This document shows, in pieces, positions 8,527 to 16,748 of a stretch of DNA of 24,029 bases. Below the pieces are notes generated by a model, which worked only from the letters and a program-made list of their open reading frames with translations, had not been told where the DNA came from and made no database searches. Source of the DNA: JBOGGX01 sp050744245 (GTDB taxonomy: Bacteria; Actinomycetota; Acidimicrobiia; Acidimicrobiales; JBOGGX01). The position numbers and the translations under genes were made by a program. Every line of letters begins with the position of its first letter. The stretch's first letter is position 1. The stretch spans positions 1 through 24,029 of the forward strand of contig JBOGGX010000143.1 in assembly GCA_050744245.1 (NCBI GenBank), in the 5' to 3' direction.

Positions 8527-9218
8527 GCGGCCCGGCGGAGTCGATCCTCCAAGCCGATGGCGTCCTCAACTTGCTCGGCGTCGAGTTCCGGATATAGCGC
8601 CACGATGCGCGCGGTTTCCAGGCCTCGCTCATAGTGGAGCGCGTGTAGAGACGCCGTCGGGATGCGGGTGGCCCGGACGACCGGTTCCCCCCCCATGACC
8701 CAGGGCGAGATCGCCGTGAGGTGCGTGGGCGTGAGAAGGTCGGGACCCCACAATCGTTTGCGCCCAAGCTCAGCGATTGGCTCGAGCAGATCAAAGACGG
8801 CGAGGAAGCTCGCCATCCCGTTTAGAACCTGCTGACCAGTGAGTCTGTCAACCGTCTCCGTCCCCAGCAGGACGACGGAACCATCGCTTCGAACCTCGGT
8901 CACCTGTTGCGCGCTGTCCGCCATCAGCGAGCGAAGGTGTGCTACCCGCTCCGCGGCGTCCGGGCGATCGTTGCCCTTCTGGCGAAGCCAAGCGAGCAGG
9001 CGGGCGAAGCCGAGGTCGCGATAGGACCAAGCCTTCGGTCGAGCAGTCGCGTAGTCAGGAACGAGGACGCGGGCATCGGCCCAGTCGTAGAGCGTGCGGG
9101 CGGGGACACCCGACAGCTGACACGCCCGCTCCGCCGAATATCGCCCACGGGGATGCCGGAACGCGAATAGTACGAGCTGCTGCTCATCCCTTGTGAGAGC
9201 GCGCGCGGTCGTGGTCAC
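8523..9218 (-). CDS. DUF433 antitoxin with MerR-like HTH (VapB45-type)
   Basis: A 231-residue antitoxin. The N-terminal MerR-like helix-turn-helix spans about residues 25-60 (YSAERACQLSGVPARTLYDW). The C-terminal DUF433 domain spans ~165-231 (ISPWVMGGEPVVRATRIPT, ALYPELDAEQVEDAI). This domain order and the following PIN-like gene match the VapB45/VapC45 layout of mycobacteria. GTG at 9218 is chosen because it overlaps the upstream HTH gene by 4 bp (GTGA); its own stop overlaps the toxin start. It should bind both the operon promoter and the toxin. Confidence 0.78.
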   Translation of the reverse strand: MTTTARALTRDEQQLVLFAFRHPRGRYSAERACQLSGVPARTLYDWADARVLVPDYATARPKAWSYRDLGFARLLAWLRQKGNDRPDAAERVAHLRSLMADSAQQVTEVRSDGSVVLLGTETVDRLTGQQVLNGMASFLAVFDLLEPIAELGRKRLWGPDLLTPTHLTAISPWVMGGEPVVRATRIPTASLHALHYERGLETARIVALYPELDAEQVEDAIGLEDRLRRAA

Positions 9219-9415
9219 GCAGCACCTCGTACCGGATATCCGTGTCGATCCGCCCACTGCCTGACTGCGTGCCAATCCCACACTACGGATCTACCCACGC
9301 GAGCGAGCGGAGCCGGGAACTGGCGCTTCGGCGTCATCGACCACTTGCGGACGGCCTCCCGCGAGACACCGAGGCGTCGCCCGATCTCAGCGCCCGACAC
9401 GAGCTCGTGCGTCAC
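9215..9415 (-). CDS. small AlpA/excisionase-like HTH protein
   Basis: A 66-residue DNA-binding protein. GAEIGRRLGVSREAVRKWS is a helix-turn-helix, followed by a wing-like segment PAPLARVGRSVVWDWHAVR that ends in a helix, as in AlpA/Xis-type MerR-fold proteins. GTG at 9415 is preferred; an upstream TTG at 9439 would add eight residues. It is the first gene of a three-gene unit and overlaps the VapB45-like antitoxin by 4 bp. Two roles are possible: an extra repressor of the toxin-antitoxin operon, or the element's recombination directionality factor. Confidence 0.7.
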   Translation of the reverse strand: MTHELVSGAEIGRRLGVSREAVRKWSMTPKRQFPAPLARVGRSVVWDWHAVRQWADRHGYPVRGAA

Positions 9416-9523
9416 GCCGCCCAGGTTGCCACATGTCAACCTCGTCAGTCCACGTCGGCTTCATCGGCGCGGCGATGCCGCCGTACCGGCGCGGGTCCCG
9501 GCCCTTGAGACATCCCGAGCTGG

Positions 9524-10726
9524 CTAACGCAGGCCGAACGAGGCTGCGACGTTGGGTCGGCGGGACAACAGTGTCTCGAGATGGCTGTCGGCCCACGGTT
9601 CGATCAGCGGGAGGGTGCGGTCATTCCTCCGCTTCTCGACGAGCGCAACGGAGTCGCTGGAGAACCTGCCGCTCGTTGCGACGACGAGGACGTCGATTGC
9701 TGGCGGTTCCCACAGCCTTACCGACTCGGCACACTCGATTAGATCCTTTCGACCGATAGCTCGCCCGGGCCAGTGCTTGCACTGGAGGATCACACGAGAG
9801 CGAAGAGCGCCCGCAAGCGGATCGTTGACCAACCTATACACCTCGATGTCGCGGCCCCGGTCGGCAGCGTGCGTCGGCATGAGCCAGTTCGGGTTCTCGT
9901 AGCCGTCCGCGTTGCGCACCAGCTCGAAGATCAGGCGCTCGAAGTCCGGCGCAGACAGGTTCGACCACGGCAAGCTCGTACCAACCGGGCCCGTTGGCCC
10001 GGCGTTCACCAGCTCGCCCAAGTCATCAACCTTGACGGGAATCGGCTCCAGGTCGTCATAGAGGCTGACTTCAAGTTCCGCACGCACCGAGGGCCAGTCG
10101 AGTTCGAGAATGTCGCGAAGGTCGTGCGGCTCGGCGAATCGGAGGTGACGGTGAAAGTCGCTCCATCGCGCTCGTCCCGGAACCATGTTGCCGACGAGCC
10201 GATCCAGCCGGGAGAAGAGATTCCCCAGGTCCCCCCAGCGGTTGGTATCGCGCCACGCCGCCTTCTGCGCGTCCGTCAGCTCGGCTTCGAGGAGCACCCC
10301 GTCAATCTGGGCCATTACGTCGAGCGCTTCATCGCGAATCAAGCGACTGCGCGCTCGCTCGAGCCGGAAGCGGTAGTCCGACAGCTGGCGACCTGGCTCG
10401 TTGATCCCGCGCTCGACATCCACTTCCGCATCAAGCTCACCGAGCTCCAAGGCCTCGAACCGAGCCCCGGCGATGCTGTCCAGACTCCACGGAACAGCAT
10501 CGATCCGAACGCCATCGATAGCGGGCAGGGCGGCGGTGATGTTGGTGAACGCACGGGTTAGCTGGTCGGATCGCCTCGAATCGAGTCCAAAACAGATGCC
10601 GTCGGGCACCAACAGCTCGAACTCTCGCCAGATGTCGTCCAGTTTCGTGAGGTTCGCCTCAACGCGATCGAATTGCGCGAGCGCATCCGCTAGCTCGGAT
10701 TGCGGCTCGCCGTCGACCACCGACAC
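9524..10726 (-). CDS. Mrr-like restriction endonuclease (PD-(D/E)XK), 400 residues
   Basis: The C-terminal third is a PD-(D/E)XK nuclease of the Mrr type: Glu263 in DFERLIFELV, Asp293 in RGRDIEV, and Gln315-x-Lys317 in ILQCKHW, then the Mrr pattern IDVLVVATSGRFSSDSVALV. Such enzymes cut foreign or modified DNA. The first ~250 residues are a charged, mostly helical region I do not recognise (LERARSRLIRDEALDVMAQI), possibly a sensor or DNA-recognition domain. No methyltransferase lies nearby, so it may be a type IV-like enzyme or a nuclease in element conflicts. GTG at 10726 gives the longest form; GTG at 10720 sits 7 bases after a TACCAT -10 box and may be the real, leaderless start. The frame is intact. 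Confidence 0.78.
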   Translation of the reverse strand: MSVVDGEPQSELADALAQFDRVEANLTKLDDIWREFELLVPDGICFGLDSRRSDQLTRAFTNITAALPAIDGVRIDAVPWSLDSIAGARFEALELGELDAEVDVERGINEPGRQLSDYRFRLERARSRLIRDEALDVMAQIDGVLLEAELTDAQKAAWRDTNRWGDLGNLFSRLDRLVGNMVPGRARWSDFHRHLRFAEPHDLRDILELDWPSVRAELEVSLYDDLEPIPVKVDDLGELVNAGPTGPVGTSLPWSNLSAPDFERLIFELVRNADGYENPNWLMPTHAADRGRDIEVYRLVNDPLAGALRSRVILQCKHWPGRAIGRKDLIECAESVRLWEPPAIDVLVVATSGRFSSDSVALVEKRRNDRTLPLIEPWADSHLETLLSRRPNVAASFGLR

Positions 10727-10727
10727 G

Positions 10728-10733
10728 ATGGTA
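10728..10733 (-). promoter_or_regulatory. -10 box of the nuclease gene
   Basis: On the minus strand TACCAT is followed by 7 bases and then GTG at 10720, matching the leaderless pattern (TANNNT) also seen before the XRE antitoxin and DUF6325 genes. No -35 box is evident. Confidence 0.4.
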
Positions 10734-10773
10734 GGCAGGGGTCCGTTCGGCGGGCGTCACGGAGGGGTGCCGA

Positions 10774-11043
10774 TCAGGCCTCGTCTGGGCTTCGCTTGAG
10801 CGTCCGGCGCCGGCGCGCCTGGGCAGACTTGAGCGCTAGCGCGGTGAAGTAGGCCTTACGGGCGTGACTGGCTCGGCGGGCCCGCTCCTCAGCCGTGAAG
10901 CGGCCGGCGGGGTCGACCTCTCGTTCGAATCGGGCGAGCGCTGCCCGGCGGGCGGGTTCGGTGCGCGCCGCGGGGTCGGCGGTGTTGGCCCAGCTCACGT
11001 GGGCGGCGAGTCGGGCTCGCAGGGTCCGTTCGCCGGGGGTCAT
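10774..11043 (-). CDS. small conserved actinobacterial protein next to traA
   Basis: An 89-residue basic, helical protein: MTPGERTLRARLAAHVSW, RFEREVDPAGRFTAEERARR, ARKAYFTALALKSAQARRRR. I recognise it as a short actinobacterial family without a known function that often occurs near mobile or plasmid genes. ATG at 11043 is chosen because conservation begins there; the open frame extends to 11205 with unrelated sequence. It is divergent from traA. The strongly basic C-terminus would suit nucleic-acid binding, for example a relaxosome accessory protein, but that is inference. Confidence 0.72.
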   Translation of the reverse strand: MTPGERTLRARLAAHVSWANTADPAARTEPARRAALARFEREVDPAGRFTAEERARRASHARKAYFTALALKSAQARRRRTLKRSPDEA

Positions 11044-11167
11044 GGCGCGATCGACTTCTCCCACCACTTCTGTAGGCCCCAGCGCCACGCCGATCCCTGG
11101 CACGAAAACGACGAAATCTTTCCGAACGCTCGAGCCCAAGCTTCGGACCGACGCCGTCAACACCTCC

Positions 11168-11196
11168 TTGACAGACGAAAGATTCAAGCAACATAG
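11168..11196 (+). promoter_or_regulatory. possible traA promoter in the divergent intergenic region
   Basis: TTGACA at 11168-11173 is a perfect -35 hexamer; 17 bases later ACATAG (11191-11196) is only a weak -10. The same 220-bp gap (11044-11263) contains inverted repeats AATCTTTC/GAAAGATT (about 11116 and 11178) and TCCGAA/TTCGGA, which could belong to an operator or an oriT. No nick site can be assigned. Confidence 0.35.
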
Positions 11197-11263
11197 CGAC
11201 GACACGTTTCCGACCTTGCGGTCGGGTGCCAGCCACCGCTGTGCTCTTGGGGCCTATTGGGGT

Positions 11264-14124
11264 GTGGCGTGGTTTCGTCGCCTCGGGGTGGACTCGGTGG
11301 AGTACCACCGGGACACGGTGATGGGCGGCAGCGACGACTTCCCCGGCCAGGCCCTGGCCTACTACGGCAGCCGGGGCCAGACCCCGATGCGGTGGGGCCC
11401 GGGCGCGGCCGAACGGCTCGGCCTGGTCGGCCCGGTGACGCCCGGGCAGTTCGACGCCCTGTTCGGCCCGGGCGCCCGGCGGGACCCGGTGACCGGCCAG
11501 GTCCTGGCCGCCACCAGCCGGCCGGGGTTCGAGCTGGTGGTGGCGGCCCACAAGTCGGTGGCCGTGCTCGGGGTGATCGGCCGGGCCGAGGACATGCACG
11601 CCATCCTGGACGCCGAACGCGACGCCACCCTCGGCAACCTCAACGCGCTCATGGCTGAGCGGGGCGGGCGGCGAGGTCGGGCCGAGATCCCCACCGCCAC
11701 CGGCGGGCTGGTGTGGTGCCACACCCGCCACGCCACCACCCGGGCCGGGGACCCCGGACCCCATGACCACGTCCTCATCGCCAACCTGACCGAGATGCTC
11801 GACGACCAGGGCGGCTGGCGGGGTCTGCACTCGTCGTACATGCGGGACCAGGTGCATGCGGCCACCATGTACGGGCGGATGGCCGCCGCCCGGGTGGCGG
11901 TCGAGCGGGGCTACCGCATCGAGGCCGACCCGGGCGACTCGGGGCGGCTGCGGCACTGGCGGCTGGCCGGCATCCCACCCGACGTGGAGAAGCTCTTCTC
12001 CAAACGTAAGACCGAGATTGCCGACTACCTCGAGGAACGAGGTTTCAACTCGCATCGGGCCCGCAACATCGCCGCCCGCAAGACCCGGGCCGCCAAGTCC
12101 CAGCCGGACATGACGCAGCTCATGGCCCGGTGGACCGCCGAGCTGGCCGCTGCCGGCTGGACCCCGCAGCGGCTGCTCGATCGGTTGGACCAGGCAGCGC
12201 CGCATCGCAGCCTCCGGGATCTGGCTCGGAGCTGGCGATCGATCGAGCCCGGTGGTGCCCGTGCGCCCGGCGGTGGGCTTGCCGATCTGAGCGATGACGG
12301 GGTGGCCCGAGTCGTGGCCGATGTGGTCGCGGCCGAAGGCCCGCTGGCTCTGGCCAGCGTCAGCCGGGGCAAGGCCATCGGTCGCCGCGATGTCGTGGTG
12401 GCGGTCGCCCCCTTCGTGTACGGGCTGGCCACCGGCGAGTTGGACCGGGTGGTGGACGCGGTGATCGCCGACGCCGAACTGGTGCCGCTGCTGAGGCGGG
12501 GAACGACCAAGGACCGCCACTGGGTGCTGGCCAGCGTGCTGGCCGCCGAACAGGCCGTCGAGCTCGCCGCCGAGGCGCTGGCCATCGCCACCATCGCCCC
12601 ACTGCCCGTCGCCCTCGTCGACGATGCCGTGGTCGCCACCGAGACTCGGCTGGGCCGGCCCCTCACAGAGGAGCAGCGGACCAGCGCCCGGGCCGTCGCT
12701 GCCGGGGGCGCCGCCCTCGATGTCGTGGTCGGGGTGGCCGGCGCGGGCAAGACCACCGTCCTGGCCTCGATCGGCCACGCCTTCCAGGCCGCCGGCTGGC
12801 AGGTGATGGGAGCGGCCACCGCCGGCCAGGCCGCCCACACCCTGGACCGGGAGGCGGGCATGCCGGCTCGCACCGTTGCTTCGCTGCTGTGGCGTTGGAC
12901 CGCGGCCGGCTGCGGCTCGACCCCCGCACCGTGCTCGTCCTCGACGAGGCCGGCATGACGGGCGACCTCGAACTGGCCGCCGTCCTGGACCACGTGCAGC
13001 GGGCCGGGGCCAAGGCGCTCATGGTTGGCGATCCCCGCCAACTCTCCCCCGTCGGTCCCGGTGGCGGCCTGGCCGCCGTGGCCCGCCGCCACCCGCAGCG
13101 GGTCCACCCGCTGCGCCGCAACGTCCGCCAACGCACCCCCGGCGAGGCTCGGGCGCTCGCCCACCTCCGCGCCGGCGACCCCGCGGTGGCCATCGACTGG
13201 TATCGCGCCAGCGGCCGCATCCACATCCAACCCGGACGTGACGAGCTGCTCGATGCCATCACTGACGCCTGGGCTGGCGACACCGCCGCCGGCCGGCACG
13301 CCGTCTTGTACGCCTGGCGGCGCCACAACGTGGCCGAACTCAACCAGCGGGCGCGACAACGACAGCGCCAGCTCGGGCGGCTCACCGGCGCCGAACTCGA
13401 GGTCGACGACCGCGCCTACGCCGCCGGTGACCGGGTCGTGATCCTCGCCTCCGACCCCCGCGGCGCCCTCACCGCCTCCGCCCGCGGCCGCGTCGTTGCC
13501 GTCAACGCTGGCAAGCGGTGGCTTGACGTGTGCTTCGACGACGGCAGCACCGCCCGGCTGACCGGCGAGCAGCTCACCAACGGCCGGCTCGACTGGGGCT
13601 ACGCCCTCACCGTGCACCGCAGCCAGGGCGACACCGTCGACATCGCCCACCGCCTCCACGACGGCGGCGGCCGCGAACTGGCCTACGTCGCCGCCTCCCG
13701 CGGTCGCCTGGCCAACCACCACTGGCTCGTGGCCGACGACCACGACGAGGCCATTGAACAGCTCTTGGCCGACTGGACCAGCGAACGCAGCCAAACCTGG
13801 GCCATCGACACCCACACCCCCATCGCCGGCCTCACTGCGAGCGAACAACCCGCCCAACGCATCGGCGACGCCATCCACCGCGCGCGCCTGCGCGCCGAAC
13901 GGGCCCGGCTCGACGAACTGATCCCCGAGAACCTTCGGGGCGGGTCATCGCACATGCTCGCCCGACACGTCTGGGCGCAGGCCAACCCGGACCTCGACCG
14001 CCGACTGCACTACCTCGATGACGAGATCACCCGACTCGACCGTCGCCTGAACGGCCAACGGGAACCCACGTTGACCCTTCCGACGCCGGTTCGCGCCGAA
14101 CCCGGCAGAGGCCTCGGACGTTAG
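11264..14124 (+). CDS. traA: MobF relaxase-helicase TraA, one frameshift
   Basis: A bifunctional conjugation protein: the TrwC-type relaxase nicks oriT and the RecD-like helicase unwinds the transferred strand. The relaxase domain (~1-290) has the tyrosine pair in ALAYYGSRGQTP and the metal-binding histidines in HTRHATTRAGD and GPHDHVLIANL. The helicase has Walker A GVAGAGKTT (~residue 490), Walker B VLVLDEAGM (~557), the YALTVHRSQGD motif (~782) and YVAASRGR (~807). Two frames overlap at 12889-12958: one extra G near 12893 (TGG CGG TTG) restores SLLWRLDRGRLRLDP, about 953 residues in total. GTG at 11264 is the most likely start, since homologous-looking sequence begins there, but no ribosome site is visible. 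The gene ends with TAG. The large minus-strand open frames opposite it are shadows. Confidence 0.88.
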
Positions 14125-14243
14125 GAACCCTCATCTTCGAGCCTTGACCCCGATCGGACGGCGACTTACCGTTCAACCGACACGTCGTTGCGTGCCCGGT
14201 CTCGTGGGCCTGACCGCCGAGGGGCCCGCCTCCCCACTGATCT

Positions 14244-14268
14244 GTTCGTGCGCGTCCGCGCCACGAAC
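14244..14268 (+). promoter_or_regulatory. hairpin abutting the ribosome binding site
   Basis: GTTCGTG and CACGAAC form a 7-bp inverted repeat with an 11-base loop, ending one base before GGAGG (14270-14274), the ribosome binding site of the next gene. It could control translation, act as an operator, or be a processing site between traA and the downstream genes. Confidence 0.4.
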
Positions 14269-14279
14269 CGGAGGCAGCC

Positions 14280-15152
14280 ATGACGACCGTCGACAACGAC
14301 GACTCCCCACCCGCCCGAGCCCCAGCTACCGCCTACGGCGACGGCACCACCCCACAGGACAAGCCATCAGCCACTCACGACACGCCCGGATCGTCCGGGT
14401 TCGACCCCGGCGCGTGGCCAGCCGGCGGTAGCCTCCCGGCGACCGCCACCACGAGGTCCGCCATGGCGAGTCCGACGAAACCGGCGCCACCCACACCGCT
14501 CGGACCGACCGAGCCCCCACCCGGCCCGGACTGGCACAGCTGGCGGCTCGTGCTGGTCGTCGGCATCATCGTGGTAGCCGTTCTCGCTGCCCTGAGCATC
14601 AGTCTGATCGGGTCGGACCGTGACACCCAGCCACGCGATGCCGCGTCGGACTCAACGGTCGTGGCGCCGACCCAGCCGAACACCGCGGCGACGACGCCCA
14701 CGACCGTGGACCCTGAACAGGCGCTCCGAAACGACGTTGAAGCCGGCTACAGCGCCGCCGCCCAGGCGTTCTTTGAGGCCGCCGCCATCCCGGACCCGAA
14801 TTACCCCGGCCTGGCCGCCACCCACACCGGACCCATGCTGGACGTGCGCCGCGGCCTCATGATTGCCCTGGTCGGCGACGGGCGGATCATGCGGCTACCT
14901 CCGAACTCCCAGTACCGCAACGATTTCGAGTCGATCGAGTTCCCTCCCGAGCACAACCGGACCGTCGCCATCCTCACCGTCTGCGGCGTCGACGACCGTG
15001 AAGTCGTTGACGCAGCGACCGGCAACGTCATCACCGCAGGCCCAGGAACCGTCGAGTCTCGGGCCGCCATGCGACTCGAGGATGGGGTGTGGAAACTGGC
15101 CGAGCGTGAAGAACTCGGTCGCTGGCCGGGAGTGGCCGGATGCGCGGCGTGA
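14280..15152 (+). CDS. single-pass membrane protein with NTF2/VirB8-like outer domain
   Basis: A 290-residue protein. Residues 1-88 are a disordered, Pro/Thr-rich cytoplasmic tail; 89-111 (LVLVVGIIVVAVLAALSISL) is one membrane helix; 112-145 is a Thr-rich linker; ~145-290 is a soluble domain. That domain has a helix (QALRNDVEAGYSAAAQAFFE) followed by beta strands ending in AAMRLEDGVWKLAE, which resembles NTF2-like/VirB8-like folds. The layout matches proteins commonly encoded after actinobacterial relaxases, so a role in the cell-envelope side of transfer is possible but inferred. The start is firm: GGAGG at 14270-14274, five bases before ATG. Its end overlaps the next gene by 13 bp. Confidence 0.78.
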   Translation: MTTVDNDDSPPARAPATAYGDGTTPQDKPSATHDTPGSSGFDPGAWPAGGSLPATATTRSAMASPTKPAPPTPLGPTEPPPGPDWHSWRLVLVVGIIVVAVLAALSISLIGSDRDTQPRDAASDSTVVAPTQPNTAATTPTTVDPEQALRNDVEAGYSAAAQAFFEAAAIPDPNYPGLAATHTGPMLDVRRGLMIALVGDGRIMRLPPNSQYRNDFESIEFPPEHNRTVAILTVCGVDDREVVDAATGNVITAGPGTVESRAAMRLEDGVWKLAEREELGRWPGVAGCAA

Positions 15153-16139
15153 CCGCCCGGGCGTTCACAGCCGCCGTGACCGCCCGAGCGTTCACAGCCG
15201 CCGTGACCGTGGCCGCTGCGGCCCTGCTTACCGTCGGGGCCGCCGAAGCCCAACAGAAGCTGGTGACGGCGCAAGCACCGAACTAGGCACAAGCCAGAGC
15301 GCCGCCGGCGAACTCCTGTCGACCGGCGACGCGGAAGTCACGGCCGGCGAAACCCAGACAGCGACTCCCCAGGCCATCACCGGCGGCGGTGGGGGCGACA
15401 TCTCCTGTCACCACAAGCTCGGCGATGGGATGGGCGCCGGGTCCGTCGGAGCTGGGTTCGACCCCTTCAACCCACCGCCAGGGCTGGTCGGCCAGACCAT
15501 CACCTTCATGCGAGTCTGCACCGACGGAGAAGGCAACTACATCTCGATCCAATACCTCACCGCCACCCTCCCCTTGCAGGGTTCGGACCCGGCGGCGGTC
15601 GTGGACCCGCGGGAGTTGGCGCTGATGGCCCGGAGCCGTTGCCGGTGCCCGAGCCCCAGCTGCAGACGAGCCCGCCGCTGGATCACGAGCAGATCGTCAA
15701 CATGGCGTCGTGGTTGTGGATCGAGAACTGGGCTCCGGTGTCCCGCTCGGCGTCGGCCGGCTCGGTGACCGCCACGGTCACGGCCCCGCCCCGTGTCCCA
15801 CGAGTGGGTGTTCGGGCCGGGCGAATCCAAGGAGTGCATTTCGCCGGGGACGCCGTATGACTACTCGCTCGCGGAATATCAGCAGTCGACGGACTGCTCG
15901 TACACGTTCGCCCACTCGTCGACCATCCAGCCCGACGACGTCTACCACGTCCAGGTGTCGATCACTGGGAGGTGACATGGACCTCGAACGTCGGGGCCGG
16001 CGGCTCGATGGGTCCGGTGACCCGATCGACGTCGCTCGACATGGTGGTGGGCGAGATCCAAGCGGCCGTCCTCCTTGCGTCAAGGGCAGCAAGACGGGCC
16101 TTGCGTTGGCGGTTCCGTAGCGCGACACTCACTGTCTGA
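15140..16139 (+). pseudogene. secreted four-cysteine protein, frame disrupted
   Basis: ATG at 15140 overlaps the previous stop and encodes a signal peptide containing two copies of a nine-residue unit (VTARAFTAA), then AAAALLTVG and a likely cleavage after AEA (~residue 37). The coding frame then changes four times: near 15262 (one G missing gives KLGDGAS); near 15631 (CGGGAG read as CGGAG; ALMAREPLPVPEP); near 15788 (one C too many; APPVSHEWVFGPGE); and at 15966 (one base missing; SITWEVTWTSNVG). Joined, it is a ~330-residue exported protein with Cys in SCHHK, VCTDG, KECIS and DCSYT and the late VTWEVTWTS pattern seen in actinobacterial secreted proteins from mobile elements. All breaks lie at short homopolymers, so the gene is probably intact in the organism. 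Function unknown. Confidence 0.68.
15149..15209 (+). repeat. 27-bp tandem repeat inside a signal-peptide coding region
   Basis: The 27-bp unit starts at 15149 and 15176 with one mismatch, and a 7-base third start follows at 15203. It keeps the frame and lengthens the n-region and hydrophobic region of the signal peptide. Slipped-strand duplication is the likely origin. Confidence 0.8.
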
Positions 16140-16245
16140 AGCCATCCGGCTGAGTCGGGCAGCTTCCTGTCATTTGGAGGGCTTTCGTCGCCTCTGCTTT
16201 CCAGTGTCGGCCTCGTCAGCCGTTTGCGCCCAAGGAGGTGCATCC

Positions 16246-16731
16246 GTGTCATTGAGCAAAGTGCGGAGCCATCTCACGATTCTTTCCGCGGTTGTCGTCG
16301 GTCTGGTTGCTGCCTTAGCTCTGCCTGCGGTGGCTCAGGAGCCCGATTCCACGGATCCGGGAGCGGAAACCCAAGACATCGCCCCGCTACAACAACCGAC
16401 AGGTTTCGGAACCCAGGCGCTCCAACCGGGATGCTATGGCCAAACGGATCAACCGCATAGGTCAGGTCATGTCCCGGGAACGGTTAATGTGGTTGCGCGC
16501 ACCGTATGTTGGGCCTATACCGTGTTCGTCTCAACCTCTCTTTATAGGCACCGCTGGTATGGTTGGCAGTTCTTGGCCCACGGAGAACGAACCAGCTATA
16601 ATTACGTCGATACGAACGCCGCTTGGTATTGTGCCGGTAGTGGTACGTACACCTATCGAGCCGATTCCTATCACGAAGCCACAGGGGGCGGGTGGGCGTC
16701 AACGGCCAATAGCGCTCGGTTGACCTGCTAA
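16246..16731 (+). CDS. secreted four-cysteine protein, 161 residues
   Basis: A Sec-type signal peptide (residues 1-30, basic start, hydrophobic core ILSAVVVGLVAALAL, cleavage likely after AVA) leads to a mature protein of ~131 residues with four Cys (63, 88, 129, 161), probably two disulfides. The mature part, with CYGQTDQPHRSGHVPGTV, YRHRWYGWQFL and HEATGGGWAS, resembles short exported proteins I have seen in Streptomyces and relatives, whose role is not established. GTG at 16246 is well supported by AAGGAGGTG (16232-16239). This and the next two genes are visibly lower in G+C (about 53% over 16561-16620) than traA (about 82% over 13081-13140), suggesting a separate origin. Confidence 0.8.
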   Translation: MSLSKVRSHLTILSAVVVGLVAALALPAVAQEPDSTDPGAETQDIAPLQQPTGFGTQALQPGCYGQTDQPHRSGHVPGTVNVVARTVCWAYTVFVSTSLYRHRWYGWQFLAHGERTSYNYVDTNAAWYCAGSGTYTYRADSYHEATGGGWASTANSARLTC

Positions 16732-16748
16732 TCAGCAAGGAGCGCACC

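Noticed and set aside
9434..9439. TTGACA on the minus strand upstream of the HTH gene, considered as a -35 box
   Set aside because: The -10 position would fall on the start codon of the gene, so it cannot serve that start.
10889..13878. Very long minus-strand open frames opposite traA
   Set aside because: They are shadows of a high-G+C plus-strand gene with clear relaxase and helicase motifs; their translations are Gly/Pro/His-rich without any domain.
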